DNA of 24,144 nucleotides from assembly GCA_944380625.1 (NCBI GenBank), contig CALWIE010000046.1:1-24144 (forward strand). Reading direction: 5' to 3'. Shown here in pieces: positions 8,626 through 16,118 of this stretch. The DNA comes from an uncultured Clostridia bacterium (lineage in GTDB: Bacteria; Bacillota_A; Clostridia; Oscillospirales; Acutalibacteraceae). Position 1 is the stretch's first letter, and each line of letters opens with the position of its first letter. A model generated the notes under the pieces. It had not been told where the DNA came from, ran no database searches, and saw only the letters and a list, made by a program, of their open reading frames with translations. A program made the translations under genes and the position numbers.

Positions 8626-9051
8626 TCAGGTTTGCAGCTGTTCCCTCTTGTCCCGGATAAAATCCTCCATTTGGTCCAGGACCTCCCCGGCTTCAAACTG
8701 GGGGGAGTATTTGAACAGGGCGGCGAAAATGGCGGGGATGTCCTTGGGGGAGTACCGCTCCGACCCGGAGATGCGCAGGGCGAAGTATTCGTTGCGGGTC
8801 ACTGTGGGGGCGTAGTGCCGGGCGTTGCTGCGCCCCCGGCCGGAGCCCCCAAAGGCAGTCAGATACCCCTTGGCGATCAGGGAATTGATCAGCACGTGGA
8901 AGGTGTTCACCGCGAAGAGGGGAGGGTCCTGGTTTTTCACAGCCTTCTCCAAAATCTCCGGGCGGGTCAGGGGGCGGCCGGACACCCAAAGGATCTCCAT
9001 GAGGCCCAGCTCCGAGTTGGTGAGATGTTGGGGCGTTTGTTTCTTTTTCAT
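8626..9051 (-). CDS. BlaI/MecI-family transcriptional repressor
   Basis: This 141-residue protein begins with a winged-helix DNA-binding domain of the Penicillinase-repressor family. LTNSELGLMEILW opens it, then PEILEKAV, the recognition region VNTFHVLINSLIAKGYL and a wing ending in YAPTVTRNEYFAL. The C-terminal half (about 90-141) would be the dimerisation region. BlaI-type proteins repress beta-lactamase or other genes and are usually inactivated by a BlaR1/MecR1 sensor protease; no such sensor gene lies nearby. ATG 9051 has GGAGG eight bases upstream; the longer frame is excluded because it would start upstream of the transcript start. The gene has its own near-consensus promoter and is divergent to miaB. 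Targets are unknown; autorepression is inferred from the dyads in its leader. Confidence 0.82.
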   Translation of the reverse strand: MKKKQTPQHLTNSELGLMEILWVSGRPLTRPEILEKAVKNQDPPLFAVNTFHVLINSLIAKGYLTAFGGSGRGRSNARHYAPTVTRNEYFALRISGSERYSPKDIPAIFAALFKYSPQFEAGEVLDQMEDFIRDKREQLQT

Positions 9052-9070
9052 CCAGTTGGCCTCCCCCCAA

Positions 9071-9100
9071 AAAACGTCGTTTTCCCCGTCTTCCAGACGG
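9071..9100. promoter_or_regulatory. Two adjacent dyads, candidate operator or leader hairpins of the BlaI-like gene
   Basis: AAAACG-T-CGTTTT (9071-9083) and CCGTCT-TCC-AGACGG (9086-9100) are both perfect inverted repeats between the promoter and the Shine-Dalgarno of the repressor gene. They do not contain the TACA...TGTA core known for BlaI/MecI operators, so the binding role is a guess. Confidence 0.45.
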
Positions 9101-9114
9101 CTTTTTCTCACTAA

Positions 9115-9143
9115 AGTATAATCTTTTCCCATAGGAGTGTCAA
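9115..9143 (-). promoter_or_regulatory. Sigma-A promoter of the BlaI-like gene
   Basis: On the minus strand TTGACA (9143-9138) and TATACT (9120-9115) are exactly 17 bases apart, close to the ideal consensus. The leader is about 55 bases. Confidence 0.9.
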
Positions 9144-9243
9144 GAAGAATCTGCACAGTTGGGAAAAAACTTTCCGCCGTGACCCGCCTTTCCCGGCCCC
9201 TGGGAAGAGCGCCCCCCTGGAAAATTCCCCCGCGGCTATTTTC

Positions 9244-9272
9244 TTGCAGTTTTCGGGGGATTGTGCTATAAT
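9244..9272 (+). promoter_or_regulatory. Sigma-A promoter of miaB and the long downstream gene series
   Basis: TTGCAG (9244-9249) and a perfect TATAAT (9267-9272) are exactly 17 bases apart. The transcript would begin near 9279, inside a CCGGGC/GCCCGG hairpin (9278-9302). The 100 bases between this and the divergent promoter hold only a weak TTCCC/GGGAA dyad at 9190-9206. Confidence 0.9.
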
Positions 9273-9329
9273 ACTAACCGGGCTGCGGCCAAAATCGCCC
9301 GGCCCTATTCCGAAGGAGGAGTGTGGCTT

Positions 9330-10733
9330 TTGGAACGACAGCTTGCGGGGGAAGGCTTTTCCCCACAGTACCTCTCCGAAGTGCGGGAGATCATGAAGGT
9401 GCGGGCCCGGGGGCCTGTCCCTCTGGCCTATGTGCGCACCTATGGCTGCCAGCAGAACGTGGCCGACGGGGAGAAGATCAAGGGCCTTTTGAGCGAGATG
9501 GGCTTTGGCTTCTGCGAGACCCCGGAGGAGGCGGATTTCATCCTCTTCAACACCTGCGCCGTCCGGGAGCACGCGGAGGACCGGGTGTTTGGAAACGTGG
9601 GGGCTTTAAAAAACATCAAGCGCCGCCACCCGGGCACCATCATCGCCGTGTGCGGCTGCATGACCGAGCAGGAGCACGTGGCCGAGCGCTTTAAAAAGAG
9701 CTATCCCTTCGTGAACATCGTCTTCGGCACCCATGTGATCCACCGGCTGCCCGAGCTGCTCTACACCTGCCTGGCGGACTCCAAGCGGGTCTTTCTCCGG
9801 GGCTGCGAGGGGGGAGAGGTCCTGGAGGGCGTCCCCACCCGCCGGGACGGGAAGTCCCGGGCCTGGGTCACGGTGATGCTGGGCTGCGACAACTTCTGTT
9901 CCTACTGCATTGTCCCCTATGTCCGGGGCCGGGAGAAAAGCCGCCATCCGGACCGGGTGGTGGAGGAGTGCAGGGAGCTTGTCCAAGCCGGCTACAAGGA
10001 GATCACCCTCTTGGGCCAGAATGTGAACTCCTACGGCAAGGGGCTTAAGGAGCCGGTGAACTTCGCGGAGCTCCTCCGCCGGATCGACGCCATCCCGGGG
10101 GACTACCGCATCCGGTTCATGACCTCCCATCCCAAGGACGCCAGCCGGGAGCTCTTCGACGTGATGGCCCAAAGCCGGCACATCCCCCACTACATCCACC
10201 TGCCCTTCCAGTCCGGCAACGACCGGGTCCTGAAAGAGATGAACCGCCGCTACACCCGGGAGCAGTACCTGGAGCTCATCCGCTATGCCCGCAGCGTCAT
10301 GCCGGACATAAGCTTTACCTCCGACGTGATCGTGGGCTTCCCCGGGGAGACCTACGAGGAATTCCAGGACACCCTGTCCCTGATCCGGGAGGTGGGGTTT
10401 ACCTCTCTGTTTACCTTTATCTACTCCCCCCGCCAGGGGACAAAGGCGGCCTCCATGGCCGACCCTGTCTCCCACGAGGAGAAGACAAAGTGGCTTTCGG
10501 AACTTCTCAAAACCCAGGAGGAGGTCGCCGCCCGCCGCAGCGCCGCCATGGTGGGGGAGACCTACCGGGTGCTGGTGGAGGAGAAAAACGAAAAGACCGG
10601 TTTGCTTTCGGGCCGCACGGCCTCTTTCGTCACCGTCGATTTCCCCGGCGGCGAGGAGCTTGTGGGCCAGTACGCCCAGGTGAAGGTCACTTCCGCCCGC
10701 AGTTGGATGCTCTCCGGGGAGCTGGCGGAGTAA
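9330..10733 (+). CDS. miaB: tRNA-2-methylthio-N6-isopentenyladenosine synthase MiaB
   Basis: MiaB is a radical-SAM methylthiotransferase that adds a methylthio group to i6A37 of tRNAs reading codons that start with U, acting after MiaA. The 467 residues show the UPF0004 domain with its three cluster cysteines (Cys40 in YGCQQN, Cys76 in NTCAV, Cys110 in CGCM). The radical-SAM triad follows (Cys186, Cys190, Cys193 in GCDNFCSYC), then a C-terminal TRAM domain. I chose TTG 9330, ten bases after AGGAGG (9314-9319). GTG 9321 is too close to that site, and any start at 9261 would lie inside the promoter. The gene opens a long same-strand series in which miaA also occurs. Both tRNA-Ser(TGA) and miaA in this window fit its substrate pathway. 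Confidence 0.97.
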   Translation: MERQLAGEGFSPQYLSEVREIMKVRARGPVPLAYVRTYGCQQNVADGEKIKGLLSEMGFGFCETPEEADFILFNTCAVREHAEDRVFGNVGALKNIKRRHPGTIIAVCGCMTEQEHVAERFKKSYPFVNIVFGTHVIHRLPELLYTCLADSKRVFLRGCEGGEVLEGVPTRRDGKSRAWVTVMLGCDNFCSYCIVPYVRGREKSRHPDRVVEECRELVQAGYKEITLLGQNVNSYGKGLKEPVNFAELLRRIDAIPGDYRIRFMTSHPKDASRELFDVMAQSRHIPHYIHLPFQSGNDRVLKEMNRRYTREQYLELIRYARSVMPDISFTSDVIVGFPGETYEEFQDTLSLIREVGFTSLFTFIYSPRQGTKAASMADPVSHEEKTKWLSELLKTQEEVAARRSAAMVGETYRVLVEEKNEKTGLLSGRTASFVTVDFPGGEELVGQYAQVKVTSARSWMLSGELAE

Positions 10734-10769
10734 AACGGGACTTGCCGGCACGGGGAGGGAGGTTTTCCT

Positions 10770-11003
10770 ATGAAGCGATTCAACCAAATTCTCACCATTG
10801 TCATGGGCGTCTTTGCCGGCGCGTTTTTGGGGCGGGCGGCGTTCCTTGTCTGGGACTACCGCGCCCACCCGGAGCTTTACGCCTCCTGGTCCGCCCCCTG
10901 GTACGCCCAGCTGCTGGTCCCCGGCATGGGGCTTGTCTGCGTACTTTTGCTGTGCGGCCTTGGGAAGTGGGTTCTCCACCGCCTGGCAAAAAAGAAGCAG
11001 TGA
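10770..11003 (+). CDS. Small two-helix membrane protein of unknown function
   Basis: A protein of 77 residues with two predicted membrane helices (about 7-28 and 47-67), joined by an aromatic-rich loop containing AHPELYASWSAPWY, and a basic tail (HRLAKKKQ). GGGAGGGAGG lies seven bases before ATG 10770, and the gene is 36 bases after the miaB stop, so it is very probably translated with miaB. The loop motif seems familiar from small uncharacterised clostridial membrane proteins, but I cannot name a family. Positive charges at both ends suggest cytoplasmic termini with the loop outside. Function is unknown. Confidence 0.8.
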   Translation: MKRFNQILTIVMGVFAGAFLGRAAFLVWDYRAHPELYASWSAPWYAQLLVPGMGLVCVLLLCGLGKWVLHRLAKKKQ

Positions 11004-11062
11004 TGCTTTTTTTATAAAGAAGTAAAGGAAAATTCAAATTCAATTCATCGGGAGGAATTACA

Positions 11063-11470
11063 ATGGACATCATCGAACTGACGAGAGAGCTGGGCCGCGC
11101 CCTGCAAAACGACGAACGCTACATCGCCATGGTGGCCGCCCGCCAGGCAAGCGACGAGGACGAAGCCCTCCAGCAGGCCATCGGCGAGTTCAACTTAAAG
11201 CGCATGGCCATCTCCAACGAGGCCCAGAAGGAGGACCGCAGCGAGGAGACCCTCCGCCGCCTCAACGAGGAATTCCGGGCCGTGTACCAGCAGATCATGG
11301 AGAACGAGCACATGCTCCGTTACAACGATGCCAAAAACGACTTTGATGCCCTCCTCCAGCAGATCACCGGCATCATCGGCCTGTGTGCCGACGGCGAGGA
11401 CCCCGACACTTGCCAGTACGACGCCTCCTCTTGCGGCGGCGACTGCGGCAGCTGCGCCGGCTGCCACTGA
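11063..11470 (+). CDS. YlbF/YmcA-family protein with cysteine-rich tail
   Basis: This is a 135-residue protein of the Com_YlbF family. In Bacillus subtilis YlbF and YmcA form the Ric complex with YaaT, which carries iron-sulfur clusters and guides RNase Y. Residues 1-105 are helical and charged, typical of the family. The tail holds six cysteines at 108, 117, 124, 128, 131 and 134 and ends in His, so metal or Fe-S binding is likely. GGGAGGA precedes ATG 11063 by about six bases. The 59-base gap before it is AT-rich, with a TATAAA-like box but no matching -35, so a separate promoter is unproven. A TGCCCC/GGGGCA hairpin (11478-11491) without a T run follows the gene. Whether it is YlbF or YmcA proper cannot be decided. 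Confidence 0.87.
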   Translation: MDIIELTRELGRALQNDERYIAMVAARQASDEDEALQQAIGEFNLKRMAISNEAQKEDRSEETLRRLNEEFRAVYQQIMENEHMLRYNDAKNDFDALLQQITGIIGLCADGEDPDTCQYDASSCGGDCGSCAGCH

Positions 11471-11521
11471 GTAGGGCTGCCCCTTGGGGCACAGATTGAG
11501 AAAGGGCTGGTAGAGGAACTC

Positions 11522-14134
11522 ATGGCGGACTATTCCCCAATGATGAAACAATATTTCGAGATGAAAGAAAAGTATCCTAACACGATACTTTTCTTTCGCC
11601 TTGGCGATTTTTACGAGATGTTCTTCAACGACGCCAAGACCGTCTCCCGGGAACTGGAGCTGACCCTCACCGGCCGGGAGTGCGGCCAGGAGGAGCGCGC
11701 CCCCATGTGCGGGGTGCCCTTCCACAGCGCCGAAAGCTACATCGCGAAGCTTGTGGCAAAGGGTTATAAGGTGGCCATCTGCGAGCAGCTGGAGGACCCC
11801 AAGCTGGCCAAGGGGCTTGTCAAGCGGGACGTGATCCGCGTCATCACCCCCGGCACGGTCCTGGAGAGCAGCATGCTGGACGAGACCCAGAACAACTTCC
11901 TCTGTTCCCTGTGCTGGGACGGGGAGGAAAACCTGGGCCTCTGCTTTGGGGACGTCTCCACCGGCAAGCTCATTGTGGGGCAGCTCACTGCCCCGGACCA
12001 GGAGACCCTCTGCTACGGGATCCAGGACAGGCTGGCCCGCTACAACCCCAGCGAGATCCTCCTAAACCCCCAGGCCCTGGATCTCACAAGCCTGCGGGAC
12101 TTTGTGGCGGAGAAGCTCCACGCCTCGGTAGAGTGCCTGGACGGGGTGCTGTACCAGGACGTAGACGGGGCCTCCGCTAGGATCCTCCGCCAGTTTGGGG
12201 AGGAGGCCGCCGCCTCCCTGTCGGACAAGCCCTGGACGGTTTTGGCCCTGGGGGCCCTTCTCGATTACCTCTCCCGCACCCAGATCACCGGCCTGGAGCG
12301 CATGGGCGAGCTGGAGCTGGAAGGGGACGCCGGGGTCATGAGTCTGGACTTCAACGCCCGCCGGAACCTGGAGCTCACCGAGACCCTTCGGGGCAAAGAG
12401 CGCAAGGGCTCCCTTTTGTGGGTGCTGGACCGCACCAAGACCGCCATGGGAAAGCGGCTCATCAAGGCCTGGCTGGAGCAGCCCCTTCTGAGCCCCGCCG
12501 GGATCACCCGCCGGCAGAACGCGGTGGAGGAGCTCTTTTCGGACCCCCAGCTCTTGGACCAGGTGACAGAGCAGCTCACGGGCATTTTCGACCTGGAGCG
12601 CATCATGACCCGGATCGTCTACGGTTCCGCCAACGGCAGGGAGCTGCGCTCCTTGGCCGCTGCGGTGGGGCGCCTCCCGGGCCTGAAGGCCCTCCTGGCC
12701 CGGTGCGAGTCCACCCTTCTCCGGGAGATCTGCCAGAAGGTGGACGGCCTGGAGGACGTGGCCCAGCTGATTGACGCCGCCATCGTGGAGGACCCGCCCT
12801 TCACCATCCGGGAGGGGGGGATCATCCGGGAGGGTTACAGCCCCGAGCTGGACGAGATCAAAAGGGACATGAACGGCGGCCGGGAGCTCATCGCCGCTGT
12901 GGAGGCCCGGGAGCGGGAGCGCACCGGCATCCCCAAGCTCAAAACCGGCTACAACCGGGTGTTCGGCTACTACATCGAGGTCTCCAACAGCTATAAGGAC
13001 CAGGTGCCGGAGGACTACATCCGCAAGCAGACCCTGACAAACGGGGAGCGCTACATCACCCAGGAGCTCAAGGACCTGGAAAACCGCATCCTGGGCGCTC
13101 ACGACAAGTCCATCGCCCTGGAGGGCCGCCTCTTCGAGGAGGTGCGCCAGCAGGTTGCCTCCCAGCTCTCCCGGGTGCAGGCCACCGCCAAAGCCGTGGC
13201 GGCCCTGGACGTGCTGTGCTCCTTCGCGGTGGTCTCCCGGAAGAACGACTACACCCGGCCGATTATCAACCTGAGCGGGAAACTCTACCTCAAGGACAGC
13301 CGGCATCCGGTGGTGGAGGCGCTGCTGCACGACACCCCCTTTGTGCCCAACGACGTGGACATGGACATGCACGACAACCGGGTGGCCATCATCACCGGGC
13401 CCAATATGGCGGGAAAGTCCACCTACATGCGGCAGACCGCCATCATTACCATCATGGCCCAGATCGGCTGTTTCGTGCCTGCCGCCGTGGCGGAGATCGG
13501 CATTGTGGACCGGGTCTTCACCCGGGTGGGGGCCTCCGACGACCTCTCCGCCGGCCAGTCCACCTTCATGATAGAGATGGCCGAGGTGGCGGAGATCCTG
13601 AAAAACGCCACCCAGAACAGCCTGATTATCTTTGACGAAATCGGCCGGGGCACCTCTACTTTCGACGGCATGAGCATCGCCCGGGCGGTGCTGGAATATG
13701 TCCACGACAAAAAGCTGGTGGGGGCAAAGACCCTGTTTGCCACCCACTACCACGAGCTCACCGCCCTGGAGGACCAGCTTCCCGGGGTGAAGAACTTTAA
13801 CATCGCCGTGAAAAAGCGGGGGGACGACATCACCTTCCTGCGGCGGATCGTCCGGGGCGGGGCGGACGACAGCTTTGGCATCGAGGTGGCAAAGCTGGCC
13901 GGCGTGCCGGAAAAGGTGATCCGCCGGGCCAAACAGGTGCTCGCAGAGCTGGAGCAGGGCGGGGGAGAGGCCCAGCGCCCCTCCCGCCGCCGGTTTGCGG
14001 AGGAACCCGTGCAGCTGACCATGGAGTCTGCCAACGGGGAGGTGCTGCAAAAGCTCCGCTCCCTGGATGTGAACGCCCTGACCCCCATCCAGTGCATGAA
14101 CACCCTTTTCGAGCTGTGCAACAGGCTCAAATGA
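11522..14134 (+). CDS. mutS: DNA mismatch repair protein MutS
   Basis: MutS recognises base mismatches and small loops and, with ATP, forms a sliding clamp that recruits MutL. The 870 residues contain the N-terminal mismatch-binding domain with the GDFYEMF motif near residue 30 and the connector, lever and clamp domains. The C-terminal ATPase has Walker A TGPNMAGKS (625-633), Walker B IIFDEIGRG (Asp705-Glu706) and FATHYHEL. AGAGGA lies a few bases before ATG 11522. A perfect 14-bp inverted repeat falls at codons 14-26, where the codons mostly end in A or T unlike the rest of the gene. mutL follows after 27 bases. Length is normal; the protein looks fully functional. Confidence 0.99.
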   Translation: MADYSPMMKQYFEMKEKYPNTILFFRLGDFYEMFFNDAKTVSRELELTLTGRECGQEERAPMCGVPFHSAESYIAKLVAKGYKVAICEQLEDPKLAKGLVKRDVIRVITPGTVLESSMLDETQNNFLCSLCWDGEENLGLCFGDVSTGKLIVGQLTAPDQETLCYGIQDRLARYNPSEILLNPQALDLTSLRDFVAEKLHASVECLDGVLYQDVDGASARILRQFGEEAAASLSDKPWTVLALGALLDYLSRTQITGLERMGELELEGDAGVMSLDFNARRNLELTETLRGKERKGSLLWVLDRTKTAMGKRLIKAWLEQPLLSPAGITRRQNAVEELFSDPQLLDQVTEQLTGIFDLERIMTRIVYGSANGRELRSLAAAVGRLPGLKALLARCESTLLREICQKVDGLEDVAQLIDAAIVEDPPFTIREGGIIREGYSPELDEIKRDMNGGRELIAAVEARERERTGIPKLKTGYNRVFGYYIEVSNSYKDQVPEDYIRKQTLTNGERYITQELKDLENRILGAHDKSIALEGRLFEEVRQQVASQLSRVQATAKAVAALDVLCSFAVVSRKNDYTRPIINLSGKLYLKDSRHPVVEALLHDTPFVPNDVDMDMHDNRVAIITGPNMAGKSTYMRQTAIITIMAQIGCFVPAAVAEIGIVDRVFTRVGASDDLSAGQSTFMIEMAEVAEILKNATQNSLIIFDEIGRGTSTFDGMSIARAVLEYVHDKKLVGAKTLFATHYHELTALEDQLPGVKNFNIAVKKRGDDITFLRRIVRGGADDSFGIEVAKLAGVPEKVIRRAKQVLAELEQGGGEAQRPSRRRFAEEPVQLTMESANGEVLQKLRSLDVNALTPIQCMNTLFELCNRLK
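11563..11597 (+). repeat. Perfect 14-bp inverted repeat inside the mutS start region
   Basis: GAAAGAAAAGTATC (11563-11576) and its exact complement GATACTTTTCTTTC (11584-11597) enclose CTAACAC. The structure begins 42 bases after the mutS start codon. It uses AAA, GAA, TAT, CCT, ATA, CTT and TTT codons where this genome mostly uses G/C-ending ones. The right arm is T-rich, so it could act as a weak terminator or attenuator as well as a translational hairpin. Confidence 0.85.
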
Positions 14135-14161
14135 TTTTTCTCTGAGGAAGGAGGCGGCAGC

Positions 14162-16114
14162 GTGCCGAAGATCCAAGTTTTGGACAAGCAGGTGGCGGAG
14201 CTCATCGCCGCCGGCGAGGTGGTGGACCGCCCTGCGTCCGTCGTCAAAGAGCTGGTGGAAAACGCCGTGGACGCCGGGGCCACCATTGTCACCGTGGAAA
14301 TCCGCCGGGGCGGCGTCGCCTATATGCGGGTGACGGACAACGGCTGCGGCATCGCCCCAGAGGATGTGCCCACCGCCTTTTTGCGCCACGCCACCAGCAA
14401 GGTGGCAGGGGAGGAGGACCTGAACTCCATCGCCACCCTGGGCTTCAGGGGGGAGGCGCTGGCCTCCATTTCCGCTGTGGCCCATGTGGAGCTTCTCACC
14501 CGGGCGGCCGGGCGGGAGGCCGGCGTGCGCTACACCTGCGGCGGCGGGGAGGAGCCCACCCTGGAAGAGGCCGGCTGCCCCCAGGGCACCACCATCCTGG
14601 TGCGGGACCTGTTCTACAACACCCCGGCCCGGATGAAGTTCCTCAAAAAGGACTCCACCGAGGGCAACGCCGTGGCAGGCGTCCTGGACAAGCTGGCCCT
14701 GTCCCACCCGGAGATCTCCCTGCGGTTTATCCGGGACGGGAAAGAGCAGCTCCACACCCCTGGGGACGGGAAGCTCTCCTCCACCATCTACGCCGTCTAC
14801 GGCCGGGAGTTCTCCTCCGCCCTGATCCCCGTCCGCTACGAGCTGGGCCATGTAAAGGTGGAGGGCTATATCAGCGCCCCCGTCTCCAGCCGTCCCAACC
14901 GCACCTTGCAAAACTTTTTCATCAACGGCCGGTATATCCGCAGTCGCACCGCCATGGCCGCTTTGGAGGAGGCCTATAAGGGCTCCATCATGGCGGGAAA
15001 ATTTCCCGCCTGCGTGCTGCATCTCAAGCTTTCCTTCGGGGCGGTGGACGTAAACGTCCACCCGGCCAAGCTGGAGGTGCGTTTTGTCAACGAGCGCCCT
15101 ATTTTCGACGCGGTGTACCACGGGGTGAAGTCCGCCCTGGAGGCGGGCGACCGTCCCAAGGCCCTGGAGTTGAAAAGGCCCCTGGTCTCTCCCTATGCTC
15201 CGGCGCCGGAGCGCCAGGAGCAGCTCCGGTTCCCCGTGTCCCCGGCGCCCAAGGCCGCTCCCCAGGGGCCCATCGGTCCCTCCCGTCCCGAAAAGTCCCC
15301 GCTCTTTCTCCGAGACAGCGGGGAGGCCCCCGGCCGGCGGGAGGACTTCTCCTCCTTTGTGGAACGGGTTCTGGACCGGGCGCCTCAGCCCGAGCCCCAG
15401 CCGGCAGGGGCCCCAAGGGCCCCGCAGCCGGTTTCTCAGCCTGAGGAAAGCCGCCCGCCTCTGCCGGAGACGCCACCGCCCCTTCCCAGGCAGGAGGAGG
15501 CGCCCGTCCGGGAGCAGTCCCCCCCGGCGCCCCCCGCCCAGGAGTTCCAGGCCCGGGTGGTGGGGGAGGCCTTCGGCACATACCTGATCGTCCAGTACAG
15601 CCGGGAGGAGCTCATGTTCATCGACAAGCACGCCGCCCACGAGCGCCTTCTTTACGAGCGGCTCAAGAGGGAGAACGCCGGCAGCGAGGCCCAAGCCCTT
15701 TTGGAGCCCGTCACCGTCACCTTGGACAAGGAGGAGTACACGGCGGTCCTCTCCCACCTGGGAGAGCTGGCCCAGGCCGGCTTTGAGGTGGAGGATTTTG
15801 GCGCGGGCACCGTCCTGGTGCGCTCGGCCCCCCTGCTTCTGGACGGAGGGGACGCGGCCGGGGCCGTCATGGAGATCGCCGGGTATCTGGCCTCTCTGAA
15901 AAACCGGATGACCACCGAGCACATGGACTGGGTCTACCACAACGTGGCCTGCCGGGCCGCCATCAAAGCAGGAGACACCCTCTCCCGGGAGGAGATGGTC
16001 TCCCTGGCCCTGGAGCTGGAGCGCAACCCCCAGGTGCGCTACTGCCCCCACGGCAGGCCGGTGTACATCCTTCTCCGCCGCCGGGATCTAGAGCGGCAGT
16101 TTGGCCGGGGGTGA
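14162..16114 (+). CDS. mutL: DNA mismatch repair endonuclease MutL
   Basis: MutL links mismatch recognition by MutS to strand removal. The GHKL ATPase domain (about 1-330) has KELVENAVDAG (Glu30, Asn34), DNGCGI, GFRGEAL and the FYNTPAR loop. A Pro-rich linker (about 340-460) joins it to the C-terminal dimer domain. This carries the endonuclease motif as D488KHAAHERLLYE499, with Lys for the usual Gln, plus ACRAAIKAGD near 596 and CPHGRP at 628-633. It should therefore nick DNA itself, as in organisms without MutH. GTG 14162 follows AAGGAGG by seven bases. The stop lies just before the miaA ATG. Length (650) is normal. Confidence 0.98.
   Translation: MPKIQVLDKQVAELIAAGEVVDRPASVVKELVENAVDAGATIVTVEIRRGGVAYMRVTDNGCGIAPEDVPTAFLRHATSKVAGEEDLNSIATLGFRGEALASISAVAHVELLTRAAGREAGVRYTCGGGEEPTLEEAGCPQGTTILVRDLFYNTPARMKFLKKDSTEGNAVAGVLDKLALSHPEISLRFIRDGKEQLHTPGDGKLSSTIYAVYGREFSSALIPVRYELGHVKVEGYISAPVSSRPNRTLQNFFINGRYIRSRTAMAALEEAYKGSIMAGKFPACVLHLKLSFGAVDVNVHPAKLEVRFVNERPIFDAVYHGVKSALEAGDRPKALELKRPLVSPYAPAPERQEQLRFPVSPAPKAAPQGPIGPSRPEKSPLFLRDSGEAPGRREDFSSFVERVLDRAPQPEPQPAGAPRAPQPVSQPEESRPPLPETPPPLPRQEEAPVREQSPPAPPAQEFQARVVGEAFGTYLIVQYSREELMFIDKHAAHERLLYERLKRENAGSEAQALLEPVTVTLDKEEYTAVLSHLGELAQAGFEVEDFGAGTVLVRSAPLLLDGGDAAGAVMEIAGYLASLKNRMTTEHMDWVYHNVACRAAIKAGDTLSREEMVSLALELERNPQVRYCPHGRPVYILLRRRDLERQFGRG
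14992..15010. repeat. Perfect 19-base palindrome within mutL
   Basis: GGCGGGAAAATTTCCCGCC is two perfect 9-base arms around one central A. It encodes an ordinary Ala-Gly-Lys-Phe-Pro-Ala segment. It may be a protein-binding site or chance. Confidence 0.5.
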
Positions 16115-16118
16115 AACC

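Noticed and set aside
9261..9329. Upstream start for miaB
   Set aside because: It would begin within the spacer and -10 box of the miaB promoter; TTG 9330 has the AGGAGG site.
9606..10979. A 457-codon antisense frame over miaB
   Set aside because: Same cause: shadow of a certain gene, no ribosome binding site and no recognisable domain.
11478..11491. TGCCCC/GGGGCA hairpin between ylbF and mutS as a terminator
   Set aside because: No T run follows and no promoter precedes mutS, so read-through is more likely.
12062..16051. A 1329-codon open frame antisense to mutS and mutL
   Set aside because: It covers the reverse of two certain genes, its product is a low-complexity Gly/Leu/His/Val-rich string without motifs, and such open antisense frames are expected from G/C-ending codons.
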